Shown one piece after another: positions 18,076 to 26,419 of a DNA stretch of 64,000 nucleotides. The stretch spans positions 1 to 64,000 of the forward strand of contig NZ_FOQM01000003.1 in NCBI RefSeq assembly GCF_900113735.1, in the 5' to 3' direction. Source of the DNA: Bradyrhizobium sp. Gha (lineage in GTDB: Bacteria; Pseudomonadota; Alphaproteobacteria; Rhizobiales; Xanthobacteraceae). Every line of letters starts with the position of its first letter. Within the stretch, counting starts at the first letter, position 1. The notes under the pieces were generated by a model that saw only the letters and a list, made by a program, of their open reading frames with translations, was not told where the DNA came from and made no database searches. A program made the translations under genes and the position numbers.

Positions 18076-19662
18076 ATGAGAAACTTCCATTTCCCCGGCA
18101 GGTCCACGGTCCACGCCACCAACGCGATGGTGGCGACCTCGCATCCGCAGGCATCCCTTGCCGCGATCGAGGTGCTGCGCGAGGGCGGCACGGCCGTGGA
18201 CGCGGCCGTCGCCGGCTCGGCGCTGCTCGGCGTGATCGAGCCGCAATCGACCGGCATCGGCGGCGACTGCTTTGCGCTGATCCAGCCGCGCGGCGAGGGC
18301 AAGATCATCGCCTATAACGGCTCCGGCCGCGCGCCGAAGGCGGCCAACGCCGACTGGTATCTCGAGCGCAAGATCAACTCGGTGCCGTTGACGTCGGCGC
18401 ATGCCGTTTCGGTCCCCGGCGTGATCGATGCGTTCGCGACCGTGCTGCGTGATCACGGCAAGTTCGGCTTCGACCGGCTGCTCCAGCCCGCGATCAAGGC
18501 GGCGGAAGAGGGCTACGTCGTCGCCCCCCGCATCGCCTTCGACTGGAAGAACCAGTTCGAGAAGCTGAAGGCTGGCACCAACACCGTGCGTTACCTGCTG
18601 CCGGGCGGCAAGCCGCCGGTCGCCGGCGACGTCATCCGGCAGGCCGAGCTCGGCAACACGCTGCGTGCGATCGCCAAGGACGGCCGCGACGCCTTTTACA
18701 AAGGCCCGATCGCGGAGGACATGGTCGAGACCCTGCGCAGCATCGGCGGCCTGCACACACTCGACGATTTCGCCGCGCACAGCACCGAGACGACGACGCC
18801 GATCGGCACCATGTACAAGGGCTACGACGTCTGGCAGTGCCCGCCGAACGGCCCAGGCCTCACTGCGCTGTTGATGCTCAACATCCTGTCGCGATTCGAC
18901 CTGACGAAGTATGCGCCGCTCAGTGTCGAGCGCTTCCACCTCGAGGCGGAAGCCGCGCGCATCGCCTATATGCATCGCGAGCTGCACGTCGCCGATCCCG
19001 ATCATATGCAGGTCGAGGTGTCGAAGATCCTCGCCAAGGAATTCTGCGACGAGCACATCGCGAACATCCGCATGGATGGCATGCTCGATCTGCCTGATGT
19101 CGCGCCGCCGATGAACCCTTCGACCATCTACATCACCGTCGTGGACAAGGACCGTAACGTTTGCTCGTTCATCAATTCGATCGCGCATTCCTTCGGCTCG
19201 GCGATCGTCTCGAACAAGACAGGCGTGCTGTTCCAGAATCGTGCCGGCGGCTTCCGCATCCAGCCCGGTCATCCCAACTGCATCGCCGGCGGCAAGCGGC
19301 CGCTGCACACGATCATGCCGAGCCTCATGACAAAGGGGGGCCGCTCGGTCATGCCGTTCGCCGTCATGGGTGGTCAGTACCAGCCGGTCGGCCAAACCCA
19401 CGTCGTGACCAACATTCTCGATTATGGCTGCGACGTGCAGGAGGCGATCGATATGCCGCGGGGCCTGCATTACGAGGGCCAGTATCAGCTCGAGGACAGC
19501 GTCCCGGCCGATATCGTCCAGGGCTTGAAGAAGCTCGGCCACAAGACCACGAGCGTGGTCGGCCCGCTCGGTGGGGCCCAGGCGATCTGGATCGACTGGG
19601 ATAAGGGTACGCTGACTGGCGGTTCCGACCCGCGTAAGGATGGGTGCGCGCTCGGCTATTGA
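18076..19662 (+). CDS. gamma-glutamyltransferase family Ntn-hydrolase
   Basis: 528 residues. The proenzyme would be cleaved before the catalytic Thr in the NPSTIYITVVDKDRN segment (Thr corresponds to the nucleophile of E. coli Ggt). Upstream, NAMVATSHPQAS and the GGTAVDAAVAG segment are typical. No signal peptide is visible, so it is likely cytoplasmic, unlike classical periplasmic Ggt; amidohydrolases of this fold also exist, so substrate is uncertain. GAGAGCAAAA lies about 10 bases before ATG 18076. A terminator follows. Confidence 0.88.
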   Translation: MRNFHFPGRSTVHATNAMVATSHPQASLAAIEVLREGGTAVDAAVAGSALLGVIEPQSTGIGGDCFALIQPRGEGKIIAYNGSGRAPKAANADWYLERKINSVPLTSAHAVSVPGVIDAFATVLRDHGKFGFDRLLQPAIKAAEEGYVVAPRIAFDWKNQFEKLKAGTNTVRYLLPGGKPPVAGDVIRQAELGNTLRAIAKDGRDAFYKGPIAEDMVETLRSIGGLHTLDDFAAHSTETTTPIGTMYKGYDVWQCPPNGPGLTALLMLNILSRFDLTKYAPLSVERFHLEAEAARIAYMHRELHVADPDHMQVEVSKILAKEFCDEHIANIRMDGMLDLPDVAPPMNPSTIYITVVDKDRNVCSFINSIAHSFGSAIVSNKTGVLFQNRAGGFRIQPGHPNCIAGGKRPLHTIMPSLMTKGGRSVMPFAVMGGQYQPVGQTHVVTNILDYGCDVQEAIDMPRGLHYEGQYQLEDSVPADIVQGLKKLGHKTTSVVGPLGGAQAIWIDWDKGTLTGGSDPRKDGCALGY

Positions 19663-19707
19663 TCGCGCGCGAGGTTCCCTCGCAAGTAGATCAGGAAAAG
19701 TTGACGG

Positions 19708-19741
19708 AGGGCGACGCGGGCATTCGCTGTGTCGCCCTTTT
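19708..19741 (+). terminator. probable intrinsic terminator after the GGT-family gene
   Basis: Arms AGGGCGAC and GTCGCCCT flank a 15-base loop, followed by TTTT. It starts 46 bases after the stop codon and just before the next operon's promoter. Confidence 0.6.
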
Positions 19742-19747
19742 CCGTTC

Positions 19748-19772
19748 GGAACGGAGCTCAAGGCCCCTCGTT
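19748..19772 (+). promoter_or_regulatory. sigma-EcfG-type promoter upstream of paoABC
   Basis: GGAAC at 19748-19752 and CGTT at 19769-19772 are 16 bases apart. The site is directly behind the previous gene's terminator and 57 bases before the first start codon of the molybdenum hydroxylase operon. Confidence 0.65.
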
Positions 19773-19828
19773 GACCGGCGGCGGTGCAGGCCTGCGCTGC
19801 TTTGTCTTCGAAGCGGTGGAGGCCGCCC

Positions 19829-20443
19829 ATGTCCGGCAATTCAAGTTCCCGACTATCGGGATTCGATCGGCGCGCGTTCATGGCCTGCGCCGCAGGCAGT
19901 GCGCTTGTTCCGATGACCGCGCGAGCAGGCGCGCTGGACGCGCCGGCGCCAGTGGCGCAGGATCCGGCGCTTCACGTTGAGATCACGCTGCGGGTGAACG
20001 GCCAGGACAAGCGCCTGAGCCTCGACCCGCGCACCACCGTGCTGGACGCACTGCGTGAACATCTCAAGCTCACCGGCAGCAAGAAGGGCTGCGACCACGG
20101 GCAGTGCGGCGCGTGCACAGTGCTGATCGGTGAGCGGCGCGTGGTGTCGTGCCTGACGCTCGCACTGGCGGCCGAAGGGCAGGAGATCACGACGATCGAA
20201 GGGCTTGCCACGGGCGATCAGCTGCACCCGATGCAGCAGGCTTTCATCGATAACGACGCGTTCCAGTGCGGTTATTGCACGCCCGGCCAGATCATGTCTG
20301 CCGTCGCTTGCGTCAAGGAGGGGCACGCGAGCAGCGATGCCGACATCCGCGAATATATGAGCGGCAACATCTGCCGCTGCGCCGCTTACCCGAACATCGT
20401 CGCCGCCATGAAGCAGGCCGCGCCCGAGATCACGAAAGGCTAG
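19829..20443 (+). CDS. paoA: Tat-exported [2Fe-2S] subunit of a molybdenum hydroxylase (PaoA-like)
   Basis: 204 residues from ATG 19829 (GTGGAGG upstream). A twin-arginine signal, FDRRAFMACAAGSALVP, marks Tat export. The mature protein has the two [2Fe-2S] sets of xanthine-oxidase-type small subunits: GCDHGQCGACTVL in the ferredoxin fold and CGYCTPGQ with CRC in the helical domain. It would pass electrons from the Mo centre to the FAD subunit encoded next. This gene order with a Tat signal matches periplasmic aldehyde oxidoreductase PaoABC of E. coli; isoquinoline oxidoreductase-type enzymes are an alternative. Confidence 0.87.
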   Translation: MSGNSSSRLSGFDRRAFMACAAGSALVPMTARAGALDAPAPVAQDPALHVEITLRVNGQDKRLSLDPRTTVLDALREHLKLTGSKKGCDHGQCGACTVLIGERRVVSCLTLALAAEGQEITTIEGLATGDQLHPMQQAFIDNDAFQCGYCTPGQIMSAVACVKEGHASSDADIREYMSGNICRCAAYPNIVAAMKQAAPEITKG

Positions 20444-20446
20444 GCG

Positions 20447-21463
20447 ATGCGACCGTTTTCTTATCAGAGAGCGACAGACCCTGACATGGCCGTGCAGGCG
20501 CTCAGCGCCGATGCGGCCGTCGACAATCCGTTGACCCGCGCCACGGTGCAGCCGCTCGCCGGCGGCACCACGCTGATCGACTTGATGAAGCTCGACGTCA
20601 TGAGGCCTGCCGCAATCGTCGATATCAATCCGCTGGCGGAGGGCTGGTCGGCAATCGATCCGGGCCGTGAGAACCTGCGGCTTGGCGCGCTCGCAAAAAT
20701 GTCCGACGTCGCCGCGCAAGGCGAGGTCCAGCGCAACTATCCGGTCATCGCGAACTCACTGAAACTTGCGGCCAGCGCCCAGCTGCGCAACATGGCGACG
20801 CTCGGCGGTAACGTCATGCAGCGGACGCGTTGCCCTTATTTCCGCGATGTCTCCTACGAGAATTGCAACAAGCGCAATCCCGGCTCCGGCTGTGCCGCGA
20901 TGGATGGCGTCAACCGCATGCATGCGGTGCTCGGCGTTTCGGATCAGTGCATCGCCACCTATCCCGGTGATTTCGCTCAGGCGCTGATCGCGCTGGATGC
21001 CACGGTCGAGATTACCGGCAGGTCCGGCACCCGCAGCATGCCGTTTGCACAGCTGCACAAGGCACCCGGCAGCACGCCCGAGACCGAGACCGCACTACGA
21101 TCGGGCGAGCTGATTTCAGCTTTCGTCGTTCCCGGCCGCTGGCCGCGCTCGGTCTATCTCAAGGCGCGTGATCGGCAATCGTATGAGTTCGCGCTCTCGT
21201 CAGCCGCGGTCGCACTCGATGTGCAGCACGGCGCGATCAAGGATGCGCGTGTCGCGCTGGGCGGTGTCGCGACGGTGCCGTGGCGATCGCGCGAGGCGGA
21301 GGCGCTGCTGAAGGGGCAGACCTTCGATGATGGCCTGGCAGAGCGCGCTGCCGAGGCTGCCTTCGCGGACGCCAAGGGGCGCCAATACAACAATTTCAAG
21401 ATCGCGCTCGGCAAGCGCGTGGTGGCTCGCGCGCTCCACCGGGCCGTAACGATGGAGATCTGA
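20447..21463 (+). CDS. paoB: FAD-binding subunit of molybdenum hydroxylase with an extra Fe-S loop (PaoB-like)
   Basis: 338 residues. FAD contact motifs are PLAGGTTLIDLMK and RNMATLGGNVMQRTRC. An inserted loop holds four cysteines (CPYFRD, NCNKR, GCAAM, QCIAT), the arrangement that binds a [4Fe-4S] cluster in PaoB and 4-hydroxybenzoyl-CoA reductase. It starts 3 bases after paoA and ends 2 bases before paoC. It has no export signal of its own and would be carried by the PaoA Tat signal. Confidence 0.9.
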   Translation: MRPFSYQRATDPDMAVQALSADAAVDNPLTRATVQPLAGGTTLIDLMKLDVMRPAAIVDINPLAEGWSAIDPGRENLRLGALAKMSDVAAQGEVQRNYPVIANSLKLAASAQLRNMATLGGNVMQRTRCPYFRDVSYENCNKRNPGSGCAAMDGVNRMHAVLGVSDQCIATYPGDFAQALIALDATVEITGRSGTRSMPFAQLHKAPGSTPETETALRSGELISAFVVPGRWPRSVYLKARDRQSYEFALSSAAVALDVQHGAIKDARVALGGVATVPWRSREAEALLKGQTFDDGLAERAAEAAFADAKGRQYNNFKIALGKRVVARALHRAVTMEI

Positions 21464-21465
21464 CC

Positions 21466-23757
21466 ATGAACGCAGCTGCTCCCGAGCCCAAGGCGAATAT
21501 GGGCCAGCCCGTGCCGCGCTATGATGCGGTCGCAAAGGTTGCGGGGCGCGCCACGTACGGGTCCGATATGCCGTTGGACAATCCGGCCTATGCGTTCCTG
21601 GTCACGAGCGCAATCGCCAGGGGCCGTATCAATGGTTTTGACCTCGACGATGCCAAACGCGTCCGTGGCGTGATCGACATTATCACGCACGAGAACGCCC
21701 CTGATCTGAAGGAGTCAAAGCTCTTCAGCAATGGCGGTTATGCAGGTACCACGATCCAGCCGTTGAAATCGGCCGACATCGCGCATGACGGCGAGATCGT
21801 TGCCGTAGTCATTGCGGAGAGCTACGAGGCCGCGCGTGAGGCCGCCAACCGTGTCAAGGTCAGCTACACCGCGGCCACCCCGAGCGCGAGCTTCGACTCG
21901 CCGGGAACGACGAAAGCCGCTGCGAAGGGGCAGAATGCGCAATTCAAGGAAGACCCGCAGGTCGGCGATTTCGCGAAGGCGTTCGACGAGGCCGAGGTGA
22001 AGGTCGATGCTGCCTACGAGACGCCAACGCAGCACCACAATCCGATGGAGCTGTTTTCGACGAGCTGTGTCTGGATGGGCGACGATCTCGTCATCTATGA
22101 GCCCAGCCAATACGTCTACGGTCTGAAGAACGGCGTGGCCGAGCAGCTTGGCATCGACGCCGACAAGGTGAGGGTGGTCAATCCCTATGTTGGCGGCGGC
22201 TTTGGCTCGCGCGGCTCGATGACGCCGCGGACGGCCATCATCGCCGGCATCGCGAAGCGGCTGAACCGGCCGATCAAGCTGGTCCCGACCCGCGACCAGG
22301 GCTTCACCATCGCGACGTATCGCGCCGAGACGCGGCATGCGATCAAGCTCGGGGCGAACCGTGATGGGAAGCTGGTTGCCCTCAGGCACGAGGGCGTCGA
22401 GGTCTCCTCGCGGGCCGATCCCTATTGCGTCGGCGGCACCAAGACCACGACACGTCTCTACGCCTGCCCGAATGTCGACAGCCTGGTGTCGATCGTGCGT
22501 GCGGACCGCAACACGCCCGGCTTCATGCGCTCGCCGCCGGAGGTGCCCTATATGTTCGCGCTGGAGAGCGCGATGGATGAGCTGGCCGTCAAGCTCGACA
22601 TGGACCCGATCGAGCTCCGTCGCGTCAACGACACGACCAACGAGCCGATCGGTGGCAAGCCCTATACCTCCCGATCGCTGATGGGGTGTTTCGACGAGGC
22701 TGCGAAAGCTTTCGGCTGGTCGCAGCGCTCGGCGGCGCCGAAATCGATGTCAGATGGCGACTGGCTTATCGGCTATGGCTGCGCGGCGACCTGCTACCCG
22801 ACGCAGATGGCGCCATCGGCGGCGCGCGTGCGCCTCCAGCGTGATGGCCGCACCCGCGTCGAGATCGCCGGCCACGAGATCGGCACCGGGGCCTACACGG
22901 TCATTGCACAGACCGCGGCGGAGCGGCTCGGCGTTCCCCTGGAGCAGGTGGCCGTCTTTATCGGCGACAGCGACCTGCCGCCGGGTCCTGTCGCGGGTGG
23001 CTCCAATTCGACGGCCAGCACCTGCTCGGCCGTGATGATGGTATGTGACCAGATCCGCCAGCGCATGTTCAAGGCGATGATGCCAAGGCAAAGTCTCACC
23101 GATAAGGCCAAGGAAACGGTCGGCATCGGCCGGACGCCGACGATGCAGGCGGCCAAGAGCGACCGTACTCTCGATCTGGAGAGGGCGTTCGACGCGCTCG
23201 GCGTCGGCGTGATCGAGGAATATGGCGAGTGGAAACCGGAGGGCGCGCCACCGGATTCCTTCAAGGCCATGCATAGCGGTCATGCGCGGCTCGTCGGCGG
23301 AGCCGCGATGAAGGACAAGATCGCCTACGCGTTCGGGGCCGAGTTCGTCGAAGTCCGCGTCAACCGATTCACGCACGAGATCCGTGCGCCACGCCTGGTC
23401 GGCGCCTTCGCAGCCGGCCGTATCATGAATCCGCGCACGGCTCGCAGCCAGCTGATGGGAGGCCTGATCTGGGGCATGTCGTCGGCACTGCTGGAAGCGA
23501 CCGAGATCGACCAGCGTACCGCGCGTTACGTCAACGACAATCTTGCCGACTACCTCGTGCCCGTGAGTGCCGATGTCCCTGGTGTCGAGGTGATCCTCCT
23601 CTCCGAGCAGGACGACCACATCAATCCGGCCGGGGCGAAGGGGCTCGGCGAACTCGCCAATGTCGGGACCAATGCGGCGATCTGCAACGCGATCTATCAC
23701 GCCACCGGCCAGCGCATCCGCAAGCTGCCGGTGCGGCTGGAAAATATCGAGGTTTGA
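21466..23757 (+). CDS. paoC: molybdopterin-binding catalytic subunit (PaoC-like)
   Basis: 763 residues. The first domain carries GGGFGSRG. The Mo-site Glu is in GAKGLGELANVGTNAAI near the C-terminus, and the pterin-binding AGGSNSTAS segment is present. It hydroxylates an aldehyde or heterocycle, giving electrons to PaoA and PaoB. The E. coli partner PaoD, the chaperone that inserts the cytosine-dinucleotide cofactor, is not in the window. The predicted general-stress promoter upstream fits a detoxification role, but this is inference. Confidence 0.9.
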   Translation: MNAAAPEPKANMGQPVPRYDAVAKVAGRATYGSDMPLDNPAYAFLVTSAIARGRINGFDLDDAKRVRGVIDIITHENAPDLKESKLFSNGGYAGTTIQPLKSADIAHDGEIVAVVIAESYEAAREAANRVKVSYTAATPSASFDSPGTTKAAAKGQNAQFKEDPQVGDFAKAFDEAEVKVDAAYETPTQHHNPMELFSTSCVWMGDDLVIYEPSQYVYGLKNGVAEQLGIDADKVRVVNPYVGGGFGSRGSMTPRTAIIAGIAKRLNRPIKLVPTRDQGFTIATYRAETRHAIKLGANRDGKLVALRHEGVEVSSRADPYCVGGTKTTTRLYACPNVDSLVSIVRADRNTPGFMRSPPEVPYMFALESAMDELAVKLDMDPIELRRVNDTTNEPIGGKPYTSRSLMGCFDEAAKAFGWSQRSAAPKSMSDGDWLIGYGCAATCYPTQMAPSAARVRLQRDGRTRVEIAGHEIGTGAYTVIAQTAAERLGVPLEQVAVFIGDSDLPPGPVAGGSNSTASTCSAVMMVCDQIRQRMFKAMMPRQSLTDKAKETVGIGRTPTMQAAKSDRTLDLERAFDALGVGVIEEYGEWKPEGAPPDSFKAMHSGHARLVGGAAMKDKIAYAFGAEFVEVRVNRFTHEIRAPRLVGAFAAGRIMNPRTARSQLMGGLIWGMSSALLEATEIDQRTARYVNDNLADYLVPVSADVPGVEVILLSEQDDHINPAGAKGLGELANVGTNAAICNAIYHATGQRIRKLPVRLENIEV

Positions 23758-23787
23758 GGGGTGGAAAGGGCGTCGGGCTTGCGGTAG

Positions 23788-23814
23788 ACACCTTCCGCCT
23801 CAAACGGAAGGTGT
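23788..23814 (+). promoter_or_regulatory. hairpin covering the ribosome-binding site of the FKBP gene
   Basis: Perfect 10-base arms ACACCTTCCG and CGGAAGGTGT with a 7-base loop. The right arm contains GGAAGG, the likely ribosome site, 6 bases before ATG 23818. The stem could hide the site or could simply end the paoABC transcript. Confidence 0.6.
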
Positions 23815-23817
23815 TCT

Positions 23818-24282
23818 ATGCAGCGTTTTCAGCGCGCACTCCTCGCCATCATCTCGGCACTCGCGATCACCTTGATCGGCAGCGTGTCGACGTTCGTCTC
23901 CACCACGGCATCGGCCCAGACCGCAGGAAAACCCATGACAACAGCTTCAGGCTTGCAAACCATCGACCATGTCGTCGGCACCGGCGCTTCGCCGAAGCCC
24001 GGCCAGATCTGCGTGATGCACTATACCGGCTGGCTCTACGAGAATGGCCAAAAGGGCAAGAAGTTCGATAGCTCCGTCGATCGCAACGAGCCGTTCGAAT
24101 TCCCCATCGGCAAGGGCCGCGTCATCGCGGGCTGGGACGAGGGCGTCGCCACGATGAAGGTCGGCGGTAAGCGCACGCTGATCATCCCGCCGCAGCTCGG
24201 CTACGGCGCGCGCGGTGCCGGCGGCGTGATCCCGCCCAACGCGACGCTGATGTTCGACGTGGAATTGCTTGCGGTGAAGTGA
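23818..24282 (+). CDS. FKBP-type peptidyl-prolyl isomerase, exported
   Basis: 154 residues with a signal peptide (about 1-34, ending ASAQ). The mature part is one FKBP domain: [50 protein letters not shown], and the [23 protein letters not shown] end. It should catalyse proline isomerisation during folding in the periplasm. A strong terminator follows. The ribosome site lies in a hairpin. Confidence 0.93.
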   Translation: MQRFQRALLAIISALAITLIGSVSTFVSTTASAQTAGKPMTTASGLQTIDHVVGTGASPKPGQICVMHYTGWLYENGQKGKKFDSSVDRNEPFEFPIGKGRVIAGWDEGVATMKVGGKRTLIIPPQLGYGARGAGGVIPPNATLMFDVELLAVK

Positions 24283-24301
24283 GCGAAGATCTCTGCAAAC
24301 A

Positions 24302-24329
24302 AAAAGACCGGCCTTGCGGCCGGTCTTTT
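24302..24329. terminator. bidirectional intrinsic terminator
   Basis: AAAAGACCGGCC, loop TTGC, GGCCGGTCTTTT: 12-base perfect arms with A and T tracts on the two sides. It lies between the convergent FKBP and CsbD genes and can serve both. Confidence 0.9.
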
Positions 24330-24348
24330 CATTTCGGTTTGGCGCGCG

Positions 24349-24567
24349 TTATTCAGTCGAGCGACGTGCTGACGCTGCTGCGCGATCGATTGCATCCTTC
24401 GCTGCGTCCTTGGCATCACCCATCGCCTTCTGGCCCTTGCCCTTCACTTCCTGGACCGTGCCTTCGCCTTGCAGACGCTCGGAACCGGTGGCTTCACCGA
24501 TGCCCTGCTTGGCCTTCCCGATAGCCTCGTTGGCACTGCCCTTGATCTTGTCACTAGTGCTGCCCAT
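24349..24567 (-). CDS. CsbD family stress protein
   Basis: 72 residues. [20 protein letters not shown] begins the CsbD-like domain, which continues with an [18 protein letters not shown] repeat. Hydrophilic, Ala/Lys-rich, no signal peptide. CsbD proteins are general-stress proteins of unknown mechanism. AAGGAG lies before the ATG, and a perfect GGAAC-N16-CGTT promoter lies just upstream on the same strand. Confidence 0.92.
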   Translation of the reverse strand: MGSTSDKIKGSANEAIGKAKQGIGEATGSERLQGEGTVQEVKGKGQKAMGDAKDAAKDAIDRAAASARRSTE

Positions 24568-24597
24568 GAAACTCTCCTTCCAGATTGCCTAGAGGAC

Positions 24598-24622
24598 AAC
24601 GCCCGGCGGCTATGAGAGTTCC
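24598..24622 (-). promoter_or_regulatory. sigma-EcfG-type promoter upstream of the CsbD gene
   Basis: On the minus strand GGAAC (24622-24618) and CGTT (24601-24598) are exactly 16 bases apart, 31 bases before the start codon. CsbD genes are frequent members of EcfG regulons, which supports the call. Confidence 0.75.
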
Positions 24623-24693
24623 GAATTTGCTATGGCCTGCAGCCGAGGCATTGGTTAGTTTCGCCGGCACGGAACCGACAGAAAGAAAACCCC

Positions 24694-25209
24694 ATGACCG
24701 GCCATGACCATTCGCATTCCCACCATGACCACGATCATCACGACGATCGCTGGAAACATGACGGCGTGCGCGTCATTCCCGGTAACCAGCTCGATACCAA
24801 TGTGCCCTCGACCGCAGGCATGGACCGCGCGGCTGCGATCAATTTCGCGCGCGTTGGCGCGCAGAAATTGTGGGCGGGCACCGTCAGCATCAAGCCCGAT
24901 GCCAAGACCGGCGCACATCACCACGGGCATCTGGAAAGTGTCATCTACGTGGTCAAGGGCAAGGCGCGGATGCGCTGGGGCGAGAGCCTGCAATTCACCG
25001 CCGAGGCCGGCCCCGGCGATTTCATCTTCGTGCCGCCCTACGTGCCGCACCAGGAGATCAATGCCAGTCCCGACGAGGTGCTGGAATGCGTGCTGGTCCG
25101 CAGCGACGGTGAGGCGGTCGCGGTCAATCTCGACATCGAGCCGGTCGAGAAGCCCGAGACCGTGCTGTGGGTCGATCCGATCCACCGGGATCCCAACGAG
25201 AAGAAGTAA
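24694..25209 (+). CDS. cupin-domain protein with histidine-rich N-terminus
   Basis: 171 residues. The first 20 residues are largely His and Asp (HDHSHSHHDHDHHDD), a probable metal-binding tail. A single cupin domain follows with metal-site motif HHHGHLESVIYVVKGKARM and the second motif PGDFIFVPPYVPHQEIN. No signal peptide. Small cupins of this type are often of unknown substrate; the His tail suggests metal sequestration or self-loading. It is divergent from CsbD. Confidence 0.85.
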   Translation: MTGHDHSHSHHDHDHHDDRWKHDGVRVIPGNQLDTNVPSTAGMDRAAAINFARVGAQKLWAGTVSIKPDAKTGAHHHGHLESVIYVVKGKARMRWGESLQFTAEAGPGDFIFVPPYVPHQEINASPDEVLECVLVRSDGEAVAVNLDIEPVEKPETVLWVDPIHRDPNEKK

Positions 25210-25336
25210 CGTTGGCGGCCGCCCGGCGGTTCGACAGACCCTCCAGCGCAAAAATGGCCAAAAAAGTTTCGGAAGGCGTGTCGGATGGCCGCCGGGCCAT
25301 CCGTCCTTGGGCAGAACCCGCCCCAAGGAGCTTTCG

Positions 25337-25765
25337 ATGCCCAGGATGATCTTCCTCAATCTGCCGGTGACTGACCTCAAGCGCGCGACTGCCTTTTATG
25401 AGGCGATCGGCGCGACCAGGAATCCGCAATTCAGTGACGATACGGCGAGCTGCATGGTGTTTTCCGAGACCATCCACGTGATGCTGACGACCCACGACAA
25501 ATTCCGTCAGTTCACGCCGAAGCCGATCGCGGATGCCAAGGCCTCGAACCAGGCACTGTTCTGCCTGTCCGCCGATAGCCGCAACGAGGTGGACGATATC
25601 GTCGGCAAGGCGGATGCCGCAGGCGGGATCGCCGATCCCAGCCCCGTTGACGAGTACGACTTCATGTACGGCCGCAGCTTTGAGGATCCGGATGGCCACA
25701 TGTGGGGTGTGAACTGGCTGGACATGGCGGCCGTCCCGGCGAAGCCCGCCATGGCGAACGCCTGA
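25337..25765 (+). CDS. VOC family (glyoxalase-like) protein
   Basis: 142 residues from ATG 25337 with AAGGAG 7 bases upstream. The start MPRMIFLNLPVTDLKRATAF and the end FMYGRSFEDPDGHMWGVNW are typical of the vicinal oxygen chelate fold in the YdeI/YaeR-like group. The His of GHMW and Glu residues could bind metal, but substrate is unknown. A second VOC gene follows 26 bases later, probably in the same operon. Confidence 0.88.
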   Translation: MPRMIFLNLPVTDLKRATAFYEAIGATRNPQFSDDTASCMVFSETIHVMLTTHDKFRQFTPKPIADAKASNQALFCLSADSRNEVDDIVGKADAAGGIADPSPVDEYDFMYGRSFEDPDGHMWGVNWLDMAAVPAKPAMANA

Positions 25766-25791
25766 TTGGAACCTGAAGAGGAGCATTCGCA

Positions 25792-26280
25792 ATGTCCAAG
25801 CTCGTGCCTTGCATGTGGTTTAACGGCGATGCCGAGGAGGCCGCGAAGTTCTACGTCTCGCTGGTTCCGGATTCAGGGATCACGCGCGTCCAGCGCAACG
25901 TCTCGGACAACCCGTCCGGCAAGGAGGGCTCGGTGCTCGTCGTCGAGTTCACGGTCGCCGGCCAGCCCTTGGTCGCGCTCAACGGCGGGATGAAGGTCGA
26001 ATATACCCACGCGCTGTCGTTGATGATCCATTGCGACGATCAGGCCCAGGTCGACAGCGTGTGGAGTGCATTCCTGGCCAATGGTGGCAAGGAGCAGCAG
26101 TGTGGCTGGATCAGTGACCGCTATGGCGTGTCCTGGCAGGTGGTGCCCAAGGTGATGTTCGAGTTTCTCTCGAGTCCGGACAAGGCCGCCGCCGCCCGCG
26201 CGATGCAGGCCATGATGAAGATGGTGAAGCTGGACGTGGATGTTCTGCGCCGTGCGTTCGAGGGCAGGTCGGCGGCGTGA
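25792..26280 (+). CDS. PhnB-like VOC protein
   Basis: 162 residues starting MSKLVPCMWFNGDAEEAAKF, the pattern of PhnB/3-demethylubiquinone methyltransferase-like VOC proteins. WISDRYGVSWQVVPK and a C-terminal helix rich in Met (AMQAMMKMVKLDV) are also characteristic. AGAGGAG lies upstream of the ATG. Members are often annotated as methyltransferases but no SAM-binding motif is visible; function unknown. Confidence 0.88.
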   Translation: MSKLVPCMWFNGDAEEAAKFYVSLVPDSGITRVQRNVSDNPSGKEGSVLVVEFTVAGQPLVALNGGMKVEYTHALSLMIHCDDQAQVDSVWSAFLANGGKEQQCGWISDRYGVSWQVVPKVMFEFLSSPDKAAAARAMQAMMKMVKLDVDVLRRAFEGRSAA

Positions 26281-26301
26281 CGTCAACCCAGGTGCCGCGG
26301 G

Positions 26302-26332
26302 GTGGGCAACGGCGCGAAAGCGCCGTGGCCAC
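26302..26332. repeat. imperfect hairpin in the convergent intergenic region
   Basis: GTGGGCAACGGCGC, GAAA, GCGCCGTGGCCAC form a stem with two mismatches between the ends of the PhnB-like gene and the barrel gene. It lacks a T-tract, so it may be an eroded repeat rather than a terminator. Confidence 0.45.
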
Positions 26333-26419
26333 GATCCCTGTTCTATTCAGACAGGTGGCGGACACGCTTGCGCTTTGCCCATCCTGCGAGGCTTGCGCCT
26401 GGCGCTTTCGTCAACCACG

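Noticed and set aside
17725..19881. A 718-codon open frame on the minus strand across the GGT-family gene
   Set aside because: Shadow of the plus-strand gene; composition is that of reversed coding sequence.
25766..25791. GGAAC before the PhnB-like gene considered as an EcfG promoter
   Set aside because: No CGTT at 16 or 17 bases; the site overlaps the ribosome-binding region.
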